Source of the DNA: Acinetobacter celticus
Lineage (GTDB): Bacteria > Pseudomonadota > Gammaproteobacteria > Pseudomonadales > Moraxellaceae
DNA length: 64,000 nt
Assembly: GCF_001707755.1 (NCBI RefSeq)
Contig: NZ_MBDL01000011.1
Span: forward strand, 1 to 64,000
Direction: 5' to 3'
The position numbers and the translations under genes are program-made. Shown here piece after piece: positions 1 through 10,224 of this stretch (positions are counted from its first letter, which is position 1; each line of letters begins with the position of its first letter). The notes beneath the pieces were generated by a model. The model searched no databases and had not been told where the DNA came from. It saw only the letters and a program-made list of their open reading frames with translations.

Positions 1-1392
<1,392 letters not shown>

Positions 1393-1989
1393 ATGACTCA
1401 ACTGACACTAGATTTAACCCATCTCAGAACAACCATACGTAAGCAACGTCGTGTAATCGGCTCATTTCAGCAAAAAAAAGCTGAACAAACAGTTTTAAAT
1501 CGTTTAATTCGCCTATCTAAATTTCAGCAAGCTCAAAAAATTGGTCTTTACTTACATGCCTTTGGTGAAATTCATACCCATAAAATTTTAGAATATTGTT
1601 TCACTCATCAAAAAAGTGTTTATTTACCCATGATTTGCAATATGAATCAGCGCTTGGTCTGGGTACATATTTCACAGCATCAATATCGTAATCAACGCTT
1701 TTCACACCATCCATTAGGTATGAAAGAACCCATGCAGACGCGGGGCTTACATGTTTCAAAATTAGATCTATTAATTATGCCTTTAGTCGCCTGTGATATT
1801 TTTGGTACACGTATTGGCATGGGAGGCGGTTTTTACGATAAAACCTTAGCCACTGCCCCACAAAAACCTTATCGTCTTGGTTTTGCTCATGATTTCCAAT
1901 TGGTACAACAACGCTTACCTCGTGCAAGTTGGGATCAACCCTTAGATGCTCTATTAACCCCGCATTCTTTTTTAAGGTTCCAACGTTAA
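1393..1989 (+). CDS. fau: 5-formyltetrahydrofolate cyclo-ligase
   Basis: This enzyme converts 5-formyl-THF to 5,10-methenyl-THF using ATP, salvaging folinate in the cytoplasm. The 198-residue length is normal for the family. The N-terminal half has the LRTTIRKQRRVI region, where substrate-binding basic residues sit, and residues 149-160 carry the glycine-rich GMGGGFYDKTL motif (usual form GxGxGYYD) that binds the nucleotide. The start is the first ATG of the frame; no strong ribosome-binding site precedes it. The gene stands alone between the adhesin and lon. It is linked in function to folD, which lies about 31 kb away in this window. Confidence 0.93.
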   Translation: MTQLTLDLTHLRTTIRKQRRVIGSFQQKKAEQTVLNRLIRLSKFQQAQKIGLYLHAFGEIHTHKILEYCFTHQKSVYLPMICNMNQRLVWVHISQHQYRNQRFSHHPLGMKEPMQTRGLHVSKLDLLIMPLVACDIFGTRIGMGGGFYDKTLATAPQKPYRLGFAHDFQLVQQRLPRASWDQPLDALLTPHSFLRFQR

Positions 1990-2135
1990 ACTAATCATTT
2001 TGACAATCGGGACTGCTTTAAAATCACATATTTACTTATTTAGTATGTAATTTGTTTTGCCCCACCCTTGTATTTTTCAAAATACCCATCACTATAAAAA
2101 TATGGCAACACCGTTGTCACTCATTAGGAGTGCTC

Positions 2136-4562
2136 ATGTCTGAAATTATTATGAATCAAGAAACCTTAGAGCCTCAGGTTCCAAGTGTATTACCCCTTTT
2201 AGCGTTACGTGATGTCGTGGTCTATCCACACATGCAAATTGCGTTATTTGTCGGTCGTGAAAAATCGATCAATGCTGTGGACGTGGCTCGTAACAGTGAT
2301 AATCTCGTATTTGTCGTGGCACAAAAAGATTCGCTTACAGAAGAAATTGATCACGACAACTTATATCAATACGGTACTGTCGCGAAAATTGTTCAAGTTG
2401 TGAATCATGAAAATGATGAAAACTGTATAAAAGTATTAATTGAAGGCTTGCATCGTTCTAAGCTGGTTAAAATCATCGAAAATGATGAATACCTCTCTGC
2501 TGAACATGACTTAAGTCCAATGACTGTTGTTGTCGAAACTGAGGCACAAGATGCGCGTCTTGAAGAATTGCGCACAATGTTTGCCCAGTATGCCGAAGCA
2601 AAGTTACGTAATGCCCGTGAATTAATTGTAGCTGCCAATAAAATAGATGATTTGCTTCAACTCTTGTTCTTTGTTGCTACACGCGTGCCTTTGAATATTG
2701 ATGTGAAACAAAAATTCTTAGAGCACGATGAATTCGAAGTGCATCTACAAGAATTAATGACCTATTTATTGCAACAATCTGAAGAACAGCAAATTGAACA
2801 AACTTTGCATGATTCAGTAAAACGCCAAATGGAAAAAAATCAACGCGAATACTTCCTGAATGAAAAAATGAAGGTGATTCAGCGTGAACTTTCCGACATG
2901 AATGGTGGTGCTGAAGATGATGTTGCAGAAATTGAAAAACGTCTAGCTGAAGCAGACTTGCCAGAACATGTGCGTAAAAAAGCCGAAGCGGAATTCCGTA
3001 AGCTAAAAGCCATGCAACCTGCGTCAAGTGAAGCGGCTGTCGTTCGTAATTATTTAGAGGTGATTTTAGATACACCTTGGAATAAAGCCAGCAAAGTTAG
3101 TATTAACTTAGGCAAAGCGCAAGAAATTTTAGATGCCGATCATTATGGCTTAGATGACGTCAAAGATCGCATTGTGGAATATTTAGCTGTTCAGTCTCGC
3201 GTGAAAAAACTCAAAGGCCCAATTCTTTGTTTGGTTGGCCCTCCGGGTGTAGGTAAAACTTCACTGGGTGAGTCTGTTGCAAAAGCCACAGGTCGTGAGT
3301 TTGTACGTATGGCACTTGGTGGCGTACGTGATGAAGCAGAAATTCGCGGTCACCGTCGTACCTATATTGGTGCGATGCCGGGTAAAATTGTACAGTCTTT
3401 GACAAAAGTTGGTGTAAAGAACCCACTGTTCTTGCTTGACGAAATTGACAAGATGGCACAAGACTACCGTGGTGATCCAGCTTCTGCATTATTGGAAGTT
3501 CTTGACCCATCACAAAACAGTAAGTTCAATGATCACTACTTAGATCTTGATCTTGATCTATCTGAAGTGATGTTTATTTGTACTGCCAACAGTATGAATA
3601 TTCCTGAAGCATTGCTTGACCGTATGGAAGTGATTCGCCTGCCGGGTTATACCGAAGACGAAAAAATTAATATTGCTGAACGTTACTTGGTTCCAAAAGC
3701 CATTAAGAACAATGGTCTTCGAGGCAAGGAATTAACCGTACACGAAGAAGCTATTCGCGATATCGTACAACGTTATACTCGTGAAGCAGGTGTTCGTAGC
3801 TTAGAGCGTGAAGTTTCAAAAATTGCACGTAAAGTGGTGAAAGAAGCCGTTAGCAAAAAAGCCAAGAGCCTTCAAGTTGAAGTGAACTCTGCCAATCTTC
3901 CAGATTACTTAGGTCCACATAAGTTTGACTTTGGTATGGCGGAAGAAGAAGCTCAAATTGGTCGTGTAAATGGCCTAGCATGGACTTCTGTTGGTGGCGA
4001 ATTGCTCACGATTGAAGTTGCAGCGGTAAAAGGTAAAGGAAAATTCATTACCACAGGTTCGCTTGGCGACGTAATGAAAGAATCCATTACCGCAGCCATG
4101 ACTGTCGTTCGTACCCGTGCAGATGAATTGGGCATTGAATCTTCACGTTTTGAAGAAACAGATGTTCACGTTCATTTACCTGAAGGTGCAACACCGAAAG
4201 ATGGCCCATCTGCTGGTTTGGCATTAACCACTGCCCTTGTGTCAGCCTTCACAGGCATCGCTATTCGACCAGATATTGCCATGACAGGTGAAACCAGTCT
4301 TGGTGGTCGTGCTATGCGTATTGGTGGCTTGAAAGAGAAACTATTGGCCGCACACCGTGGTGGCATTAAATTAGTATTCATTCCACAAGAAAATGTCCGT
4401 GATTTGGCTGAGATTCCTGACAATGTGAAAGAAGGTTTGGAAATTAAAGCCGTGAAAAGTATCGATGAGATTCTGCCACTGGCTTTAGTTGAACAACCAA
4501 CGCCATTGGTCAAAGCGCCAATTGTGAAAGCAACAGGTGAAGCAAAAGCGGCTCGTCATTAA
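2136..4562 (+). CDS. lon: ATP-dependent protease Lon
   Basis: Lon is a homohexameric AAA+ serine protease that degrades misfolded and regulatory proteins in the cytosol. The frame is open from 2052, but the ATG at 2136 follows TAGGAG at the right spacing and gives 808 residues starting MSEIIMNQ. Layout: N-terminal substrate-binding domain (residues 15-210), coiled region, AAA+ module with Walker A GPPGVGKT at 368-375 and Walker B FLLDEIDK, then a protease domain with the Ser-Lys dyad predicted at S692 (DGPSAG) and K735 (GGLKEK). All key residues are present. The gene is monocistronic and ends in a strong terminator. No heat-shock promoter was identified upstream. Confidence 0.98.
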   Translation: MSEIIMNQETLEPQVPSVLPLLALRDVVVYPHMQIALFVGREKSINAVDVARNSDNLVFVVAQKDSLTEEIDHDNLYQYGTVAKIVQVVNHENDENCIKVLIEGLHRSKLVKIIENDEYLSAEHDLSPMTVVVETEAQDARLEELRTMFAQYAEAKLRNARELIVAANKIDDLLQLLFFVATRVPLNIDVKQKFLEHDEFEVHLQELMTYLLQQSEEQQIEQTLHDSVKRQMEKNQREYFLNEKMKVIQRELSDMNGGAEDDVAEIEKRLAEADLPEHVRKKAEAEFRKLKAMQPASSEAAVVRNYLEVILDTPWNKASKVSINLGKAQEILDADHYGLDDVKDRIVEYLAVQSRVKKLKGPILCLVGPPGVGKTSLGESVAKATGREFVRMALGGVRDEAEIRGHRRTYIGAMPGKIVQSLTKVGVKNPLFLLDEIDKMAQDYRGDPASALLEVLDPSQNSKFNDHYLDLDLDLSEVMFICTANSMNIPEALLDRMEVIRLPGYTEDEKINIAERYLVPKAIKNNGLRGKELTVHEEAIRDIVQRYTREAGVRSLEREVSKIARKVVKEAVSKKAKSLQVEVNSANLPDYLGPHKFDFGMAEEEAQIGRVNGLAWTSVGGELLTIEVAAVKGKGKFITTGSLGDVMKESITAAMTVVRTRADELGIESSRFEETDVHVHLPEGATPKDGPSAGLALTTALVSAFTGIAIRPDIAMTGETSLGGRAMRIGGLKEKLLAAHRGGIKLVFIPQENVRDLAEIPDNVKEGLEIKAVKSIDEILPLALVEQPTPLVKAPIVKATGEAKAARH

Positions 4563-4570
4563 TTTCTAAA

Positions 4571-4604
4571 CAGTAAAAAAGAGTGCTTCGGCGCTCTTTT
4601 TTTA
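4571..4604 (+). terminator. Rho-independent terminator of lon
   Basis: The stem GAGTGC/GCGCTC (one G-T pair) with a TTCG tetraloop at 4581-4596 is followed by a run of seven T from 4597. It lies eight bases after the lon stop codon. Confidence 0.9.
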
Positions 4605-4950
4605 TTCCAGAAAATTTTATTCACACCTCATTTTAAGAACAATAACAACACAATACATTAACCTGATGGGTCGTTGTGCCGACTCAAGATCACTTTGAGT
4701 ACGAAAAGGAATTTATAATAAAACGCCAATAAACTTCCCAAAATACCAATTTAAGCGTACAGTTTTATTCGAGAGCTTATAATTTAACCTACCCAGATCA
4801 ACAAGTGTCAGTTTATGTTTTAAATGCGTCACTGGTTTTGTCGTACCTAAACAATGTGAAAACCACCTCAATTGTCTAATATATCGTTCAAATATTTTAT
4901 AAATGAATAGGCTTGAAAAATTCACCATTTGTCGCCATTTTATAAATAGA
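4605..4950. other. Gene-free region downstream of lon
   Basis: There is no supported gene between the lon terminator and the candidate RNA at 4962. A minus-strand frame at 4713-4955 has neither a ribosome-binding site nor recognisable similarity. The short inverted repeat CTCAA/TTGAG around 4682-4698 is too weak to interpret. Confidence 0.5.
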
Positions 4951-4961
4951 TACATATGTGC

Positions 4962-5070
4962 TGTATGTTTCTTTTTCCTTCAGTACTGAGCTAGGTACTA
5001 AATAGTCATCTACATCTCCAGGTAGATGGCTTTTTATCGCAGTCCAAAGGCTTTCAGGGCTGCGTTTTTT
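4962..5070 (+). ncRNA. Candidate small RNA with three hairpins and an intrinsic terminator
   Basis: There is no plus-strand gene here, yet three hairpins follow one another: AGTAC/GTACT at 4982-4999, CATCTAC/GTAGATG at 5007-5028 followed by TTTTT, and CGCAGTCC/GGGCTGCG at 5038-5064 (one G-T pair) followed by TTTTTT at 5065-5070. A possible promoter is TTGTCG (4929-4934) with a 16-base spacer to TACATA (4951-4956). The transcript would be about 110 nt. The 5' end is a guess, and I recognise no known RNA family. An alternative is that the last hairpin is simply a bidirectional terminator serving the convergent M28 peptidase gene. Confidence 0.4.
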
Positions 5071-5082
5071 ATGTATCCCTTT

Positions 5083-6027
5083 TTATTCTTTTAAAATCGT
5101 ATTGACCAAACCATTCACCACTTGCGCCATTTTCCCTACATCCAGTGTTTCTATGCGGTCCTGATCTGTATGATAATTTTTATTTCGATACGAACCTGTA
5201 TCGGTAATCAGCATTGCTGGATAACCCAAACTCCAATAATTAAGATGGTCTGAAAAATCCATAGACTGAACAAATGATGGCGCAATAATACGCTCACATT
5301 GTAACTGGTTTAAATTTTTCATCACATTACAATAATCGGCAGTCATTTCACGTGATTGTAAATTTCCCACTGTGGCAATGAAATTACCATGACTTGGATA
5401 CAACCATTTCAGCCCCATTGGATACTCTTGCACTAAATTCGAATCGAAATAGCCAATCATTTCTAAAATATAAATACCTTGAATATTCTCTTTTTGTTTT
5501 TCAAGCGATTTGGCATGAATAAAACTGCCCATTTGTTCTGTACCTGCATACGGTGGCTCTTCCAACGTATAAAAGACAAAATCTACACTGGCTTTTAAGC
5601 GTTTTCTTTCAGATGCTAAAATTCTCGCTGTTTCAATCACTCCCGCCACACCAGAAGCATTATCGTCAGCACCCGACTTATCTTCAAAGACATCATAATG
5701 TGCGCCAATAATGACTTTATCGGTATTTATATTTTTTAAAGAACACACCACGTTACGGTAAGGTTCATCATTGACCTTATAGTTTTGATATTGACACGGA
5801 ATACCAAACAAGCGCATTTGCTCACGAATCCATGCCGAAACCCGATTCAGTTCCTGCACATCTTTAAAATTTCTGTTATCTCCTCCACCCAAAACTTGTT
5901 GCATATAGACTGTTAAATTCTGTGGTTCAGCGAGTTTTATGGCATTCGCCTGTACAGCAGACAGACCACTAAAAGTAATAAAAACGATGCTACATAGTTG
6001 CAAATATTTATTCATCTTCTGTTTCAT
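5083..6027 (-). CDS. M28-family zinc peptidase, exported
   Basis: This 314-residue protein has an N-terminal signal peptide ending near AVQANA (residue 29), so it should act in the periplasm or outside the cell. The M28 aminopeptidase core follows, with predicted zinc ligands H110 (GAHYDV), D121 (GADDNASG), the catalytic glutamate pair E156/E157 (TLEEPPY) and a late His in YHTDQDRI. The fourth ligand, usually Asp in a DMIG motif, is Glu189 here (LEMIG). A relationship to bacterial glutaminyl cyclases, which share this fold, is possible. The ATG at 6027 has GGA nine bases upstream; a second ATG four codons in is also possible. It stands alone, and the substrate is not predictable. Confidence 0.85.
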   Translation of the reverse strand: MKQKMNKYLQLCSIVFITFSGLSAVQANAIKLAEPQNLTVYMQQVLGGGDNRNFKDVQELNRVSAWIREQMRLFGIPCQYQNYKVNDEPYRNVVCSLKNINTDKVIIGAHYDVFEDKSGADDNASGVAGVIETARILASERKRLKASVDFVFYTLEEPPYAGTEQMGSFIHAKSLEKQKENIQGIYILEMIGYFDSNLVQEYPMGLKWLYPSHGNFIATVGNLQSREMTADYCNVMKNLNQLQCERIIAPSFVQSMDFSDHLNYWSLGYPAMLITDTGSYRNKNYHTDQDRIETLDVGKMAQVVNGLVNTILKE

Positions 6028-6178
6028 TGTTATTATTCCGTTGGTTTTGCAAACATGAACTGTCTAGCAGAATATTAAAGCAACAATAGCGAGGCGAATT
6101 CAATTGCAAATTGTGTCGGCTGTTAGCAAAGTCGCCATTCACCGCTATAATAGCGCTTTCACTTTGTTGTTCGTTGCT

Positions 6179-6661
6179 ATGAAGATCCGCATTATCACTA
6201 TCGGTCAAAAAATGCCTGCTTGGGTGCTTACAGGTTTTGAAGATTACTTCAAACGTATTCAGCCTTTTGTTCAAACGCAAATTATTGAATTGCCGATGGC
6301 GAAGCGCGGAAAAAATGACTCAGAGGCTGATATTTTGAAATACCGTCAAATTGAAGGCGACAGTATTTTAAATGCGTTAAAGCAAAATGAAGTGCTCATT
6401 GCTTTAGAAGTAGGTGGTCGTGAATTCAGTACAGAAAAACTGGCTGAAACCATGCAAAGTTGGATGCAAGAAGGTCAAGATGTGGTCTTGGCCATTGGTG
6501 GCCCAGATGGCCATTCCGAAGCTGTACGTAAGGCTGCCGCTTGGCACTGGTCATTATCCAAACTCACCTTGCCCCATCCTATGGTTCGTGTCATGCTGAT
6601 TGAACAGCTATATCGCGCCATGACCATCAACCATAATCACCCTTATCATCGCGCGGGTTAA
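6179..6661 (+). CDS. rlmH: 23S rRNA (pseudouridine1915-N3)-methyltransferase RlmH
   Basis: RlmH is a SPOUT-class dimeric methyltransferase that methylates pseudouridine 1915 in helix 69 of 23S rRNA on assembled 70S ribosomes. The frame is open from 6104, but family proteins start at MKIRIITIG, which corresponds to the ATG at 6179 and gives 160 residues (family about 155-160). The C-terminal knot carries GGPDGHSEAVRKAA and the nearly invariant end SLSKLTLPHPMVRVMLIEQ followed by LYRA and NHPYHR. In many proteobacteria rlmH follows rsfS and nadD; here it does not, and it stands by itself upstream of a dioxygenase gene. Confidence 0.95.
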   Translation: MKIRIITIGQKMPAWVLTGFEDYFKRIQPFVQTQIIELPMAKRGKNDSEADILKYRQIEGDSILNALKQNEVLIALEVGGREFSTEKLAETMQSWMQEGQDVVLAIGGPDGHSEAVRKAAAWHWSLSKLTLPHPMVRVMLIEQLYRAMTINHNHPYHRAG

Positions 6662-6772
6662 TCCACCAGTTCTGACGTTCCAATTTTGAAACGATCTGTT
6701 GGTAATTCGCGGTTTAAATCAACCCGTATTTTTGTCAAACTGGCTTCAGAACACTTAATTAGGCATATGGCC

Positions 6773-7549
6773 ATGAATCTGCAAACCTTACCCGGCTTAT
6801 TTATATCGCATGGCTCTCCAATGCTTGCTATTAATCCGGAGCAAGTTGGGCCAGCGCTGGAACGCCTCGGTTTAAATTTACCCCAACCTAAAGCCATTAT
6901 TGTGATGTCTGCGCATTGGGAAAGTCGCGATTTAGAAGTCAATACAGGCGTGCGTCCAGAGACTTGGCATGACTTTCGAGGTTTTCCAAAAGAACTCTAC
7001 GACATACGTTATCCCGCGCCCGGCAACCCTGAATTAGCAGAAGATATACTGCACTTATTGGCTGAAGCTGGTTTTTCAGCCCATGCCAATAGCACCCGCC
7101 CGCGTGATCATGGCGTGTGGATGCCTTTGTTGCATATGTACCCTCAAGCAGACATTCCTGTGGTAGAAATTTCATTACCAACTCAGATGTCGGCTCAAGA
7201 TATTTATAAAATAGGTCAAACCCTTGCATCACTTCGTGAAAAGCAAATTTTAATTATTGGCTCTGGCAGTATTACGCATAATTTACGTGAATTGGCTTGG
7301 AATGGACAATCGTCTGCTGTCCCAACGTGGGCATCTGAATTCCGTAACTATGTGGTCAGTCAACTCCATCACAATAATTACGATGCGGTACTAGACTGGC
7401 AAAGTCTTCCACATGTACAGCAAAACCACCCGTCCCTTGAACACTTAGTACCACTATTCTTTGCGATGGGCACAGGGGCTCGCTTTAATATTGTACATAG
7501 TAGCTTTAGTATGGGTTCCTTAGGAATGGACATATATCGCTTTGATTAA
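6773..7549 (+). CDS. ygiD: LigB/DODA-type extradiol ring-cleavage dioxygenase (YgiD-like)
   Basis: The protein has 258 residues from the ATG at 6773, chosen because AGG lies nine bases upstream; the frame itself is open from 6686, and another ATG at 6767 is too close to the AGG. It belongs to the LigB superfamily, with metal-site histidines visible in FISHGSPML, SAHWES, DHGVWMPLLH and GSITHNLRE. E. coli YgiD and plant DODA open the ring of L-DOPA at the 4,5 position, giving a precursor of betalamic acid. The natural substrate in bacteria is unclear. It follows rlmH on the same strand with a gap of about 110 bases. The symbol is by similarity only. Confidence 0.85.
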   Translation: MNLQTLPGLFISHGSPMLAINPEQVGPALERLGLNLPQPKAIIVMSAHWESRDLEVNTGVRPETWHDFRGFPKELYDIRYPAPGNPELAEDILHLLAEAGFSAHANSTRPRDHGVWMPLLHMYPQADIPVVEISLPTQMSAQDIYKIGQTLASLREKQILIIGSGSITHNLRELAWNGQSSAVPTWASEFRNYVVSQLHHNNYDAVLDWQSLPHVQQNHPSLEHLVPLFFAMGTGARFNIVHSSFSMGSLGMDIYRFD

Positions 7550-7693
7550 TATATAAAAACTACTTATAAAATAACAAATAAATATGAATAGATACATTTT
7601 GATACGTAAAAGGTCTGAATGTATCCATTTTTTTACTAAATGAATCAGTTATTATAAATCATGTTATTTAAATCAGTTACTTATTGAGCAGAC

Positions 7694-8467
7694 ATGAAAT
7701 TAAAATATCTAGCAATCGCACTTTTTCCTCTTGCCTTAGCTGCTTGTCAGTCAGGTGACATTCAAAAAGCTGGAGATGTGGCAATGTCCGTTCTACAACA
7801 GCAAAATGCATCAAAGACCTTAAGCTCTTATCAATGGAGTTACTTACCTGCAGGTTCATCTGCACCAATCGTATTAAACTTTGATGAACAACGCTTAAGT
7901 ATCGCAACGGGTTGTAATACACAAAGTGGTAGCTGGAAAGCTGAAAATAATATCTTGGTGACAGGCAACATGATGTCAACCAACATGATGTGTTCACCTG
8001 CACTAATGAAACAAGAAGCGTTCAGTGCATCATTATTCCAAGTAGGTAAAACACCTTTTGTTTTAAATACAACAGATGTCGAAAACCCAACATTGACATT
8101 GGTGAGCCCAACAGGTGAAAAAGTTACCTTCTTAGGAAAAATGACACCTGAAACGAAATATAACACTCAAGCTGAAACGATTTTTCTTGAAATTTCACCT
8201 GAAACTAAAAAGTGTGTAGGTGTAGCACCACAAACTTGTTTGCAAGTTCGTGAAATTAAATATGCAGACAACGGTGTAAAAACACAAGTTGATAAAGACT
8301 GGACTTTATTCTATAGCGGTATTGAAGGTTACACTCACAGCCCGACAGAACGTCAAGTTGTCCGTATTAAGCGTTATGAAATTAAAAACCCAGCAGCAGA
8401 CCAATCTAAATATGCTTATGTTCAAGACATGATTATTGAACGCGAAGCCGTAAAAGGTTCTCTTTAA
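7694..8467 (+). CDS. Lipoprotein with META and DUF4377 domains
   Basis: The 257-residue precursor begins with a lipoprotein signal with lipobox LAAC at residues 15-18 (MKLKYLAIALFPLALAACQS), so the mature protein is lipid-anchored. Residues about 40-155 match the META domain found in HslJ, including a TGCNTQSGSW-like segment and a second Cys in NMMCSPALM. Residues about 160-257 match DUF4377, with Cys in KKCVGVAPQTCLQVRE. Two Cys in each domain suggest disulfides in the periplasm. HslJ-like META proteins are tied to heat shock and novobiocin tolerance in E. coli; no function is established for this fusion. Confidence 0.88.
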   Translation: MKLKYLAIALFPLALAACQSGDIQKAGDVAMSVLQQQNASKTLSSYQWSYLPAGSSAPIVLNFDEQRLSIATGCNTQSGSWKAENNILVTGNMMSTNMMCSPALMKQEAFSASLFQVGKTPFVLNTTDVENPTLTLVSPTGEKVTFLGKMTPETKYNTQAETIFLEISPETKKCVGVAPQTCLQVREIKYADNGVKTQVDKDWTLFYSGIEGYTHSPTERQVVRIKRYEIKNPAADQSKYAYVQDMIIEREAVKGSL

Positions 8468-8495
8468 GTCTAAATTTCAAATGATAATCTAAGTA

Positions 8496-8529
8496 TAAAA
8501 AAACCGATGCCATAGCATCGGTTTTTTTA
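8496..8529. terminator. Bidirectional terminator between the META lipoprotein and gdhA
   Basis: The stem ACCGATGC/GCATCGGT with loop CATA spans 8503-8522, with an A-run on its left and a T-run on its right. It can end both the plus-strand lipoprotein gene and the convergent gdhA. Confidence 0.9.
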
Positions 8530-8547
8530 TTGGTCAAAGTAAATAAC

Positions 8548-9891
8548 TTAGTAAACGCCTTGAGCAAGCATAGCATCTGCCACTTTTACGAAGCCTGCAA
8601 TGTTTGCACCATTGACATAGTTTACTGTGCCGTCTTCTTCAGTACCAAACTTCACACAGTTACGATGAATCTCTTTCATAATTGCATGTAAGCGCTCATC
8701 GACTTCTTCAAAAGTCCATCCCAAACGAATCGAATTTTGAGACATTTCAAGACCAGAAGTGGCAACACCACCCGCATTTGATGCTTTACCTGGTGCATAA
8801 AGAATTTTCGCTTCAACAAATTTCTCTACGGCAGCCAATGTGGAAGGCATGTTTGCACCCTCAGCCACGCAAATTACACCATTTGCAAGTAATGCAGCCG
8901 CATCATCAGCATCTAATTCATTTTGAGTGGCGCATGGTAGTGCGATATCGCATTTGATTGACCAAGGGCGTTTACCCTCAAGGTACTCAAAACCATGCTT
9001 TGACGCGAACTCAGAAATACGGCCACGTTTCACGTTTTTCAGTTCCATGACTTCAGCAAGTAATGCATCAGTAAAGCCATTTTTCACGAATACCGTACCA
9101 GCAGAGTCAGAAAGTGAAACCACTTTCGCACCCAAATACATCGCTTTTTCAGCCGCATATTGCGCAACGTTACCAGAACCTGAAATCGTCACAATTTTAT
9201 CTTTGAAGCTATCACCGCGAGTTTTGAGCATTTCCTCAGCGAAATACACAGTACCAAAACCAGTTGCTTCAGGACGAGCCAATGAACCACCAAAAGTTAA
9301 ACCTTTGCCAGTAAATACACAAGAAGTGTCATTGCTGAGCTTCTTCATCATGCCCGCCATATAGCCGACTTCACGGCCACCTACACCAATATCACCAGCA
9401 GGAATATCAGTATTTGAACCAAGATAACGATAAAGTTCAATCATCAAGGCTTGGCAAAAACGCATAATTTCGCCTTCAGACTTTCCTTTCGGATCAAAGT
9501 CTGAACCGCCTTTACCACCACCCATAGGCAATGTGGTTAATGCATTTTTAAAGGTTTGTTCAAAACCTAAAAATTTAAGAATCGAAAGATTTACCGACGG
9601 ATGGAAACGCATCCCGCCCTTAAATGGTCCAATTGCAGAATTATACTGTACACGGAATGCGCGATTGACTTGAGCTTGGCCTTTGTCATCGACCCAAGAA
9701 ACACGAAATTGAATCGCACGTTCAGGTTCAACCAAACGTTCAAGTAGCGCATAGTCAGCATATTCAGGGTTTTTTTGAATGAATGGCCATAAGCTAGTCA
9801 TAACTTCTTCAACAGCTTGAAGAAACTCTGGTTGATGTGAATCACGTGATTTAACGTAATCTAGGAACTCGTTAAGGCTGTTATATTTCAA
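8548..9891 (-). CDS. gdhA: NADP-specific glutamate dehydrogenase
   Basis: GdhA makes glutamate from 2-oxoglutarate, ammonium and NADPH in the cytosol, and so draws on the TCA intermediate handled by the suc genes at 42-50 kb. The 447-residue length and sequence match hexameric bacterial enzymes: the N-terminal domain contains FKGGMRFHPSVN and the catalytic-lysine segment PMGGGKGGSDFDPKGKS, and the Rossmann domain has VTISGSGNVAQYAAEKA, whose form suits NADP. The ATG at 9891 is the natural start. The gene is monocistronic, with a 333-base AT-rich region upstream. The cofactor assignment is by overall similarity rather than a tested residue. Confidence 0.96.
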   Translation of the reverse strand: MKYNSLNEFLDYVKSRDSHQPEFLQAVEEVMTSLWPFIQKNPEYADYALLERLVEPERAIQFRVSWVDDKGQAQVNRAFRVQYNSAIGPFKGGMRFHPSVNLSILKFLGFEQTFKNALTTLPMGGGKGGSDFDPKGKSEGEIMRFCQALMIELYRYLGSNTDIPAGDIGVGGREVGYMAGMMKKLSNDTSCVFTGKGLTFGGSLARPEATGFGTVYFAEEMLKTRGDSFKDKIVTISGSGNVAQYAAEKAMYLGAKVVSLSDSAGTVFVKNGFTDALLAEVMELKNVKRGRISEFASKHGFEYLEGKRPWSIKCDIALPCATQNELDADDAAALLANGVICVAEGANMPSTLAAVEKFVEAKILYAPGKASNAGGVATSGLEMSQNSIRLGWTFEEVDERLHAIMKEIHRNCVKFGTEEDGTVNYVNGANIAGFVKVADAMLAQGVY

Positions 9892-10224
9892 CGCTTAATC
9901 CTCAGCAGAAAAATGAATCAAAATTGGTCAAATTTTAAATCAATGATAAATTTTGGCGCAAAACATTAAATATCTTTTGCCTCTAATCTACAATACTTTT
10001 TTCCAAAAAGTTTAATTTTATTTTAATAACAAATATTTAAATAAAATTTATATAATTATATTTTATAAATTGATAAACTTTTAAGCATGATTGAACTGAC
10101 ATTTGTGTTCAAATATAATGCACGAATAGCGCTATATTTGCACACAGCGTTACTTAGAAAAACATGGTAAAATTTGTATTCCTTGCAATTGTTCTTTTTG
10201 CTTGCTCTGTATTTTCGGTTGTTC
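9892..10224. other. AT-rich divergent promoter region between gdhA and rnfB
   Basis: There is no confident gene in these 333 bases, which must hold the promoters of the divergent gdhA and rnfB genes. A 31-codon hydrophobic frame starts at 10164 and overlaps the rnfB start in another frame (see findings). No clear operator was seen. Confidence 0.5.

Noticed and set aside
2052..2135. 28-codon N-terminal extension of Lon
   Set aside because: The ATG at 2136 has a good ribosome-binding site and fits the family start; the upstream residues are not Lon-like.
4713..4955. 80-codon minus-strand frame between lon and the M28 gene
   Set aside because: No ribosome-binding site at usable spacing, no domain or signal, and it overlaps a candidate RNA promoter on the other strand.
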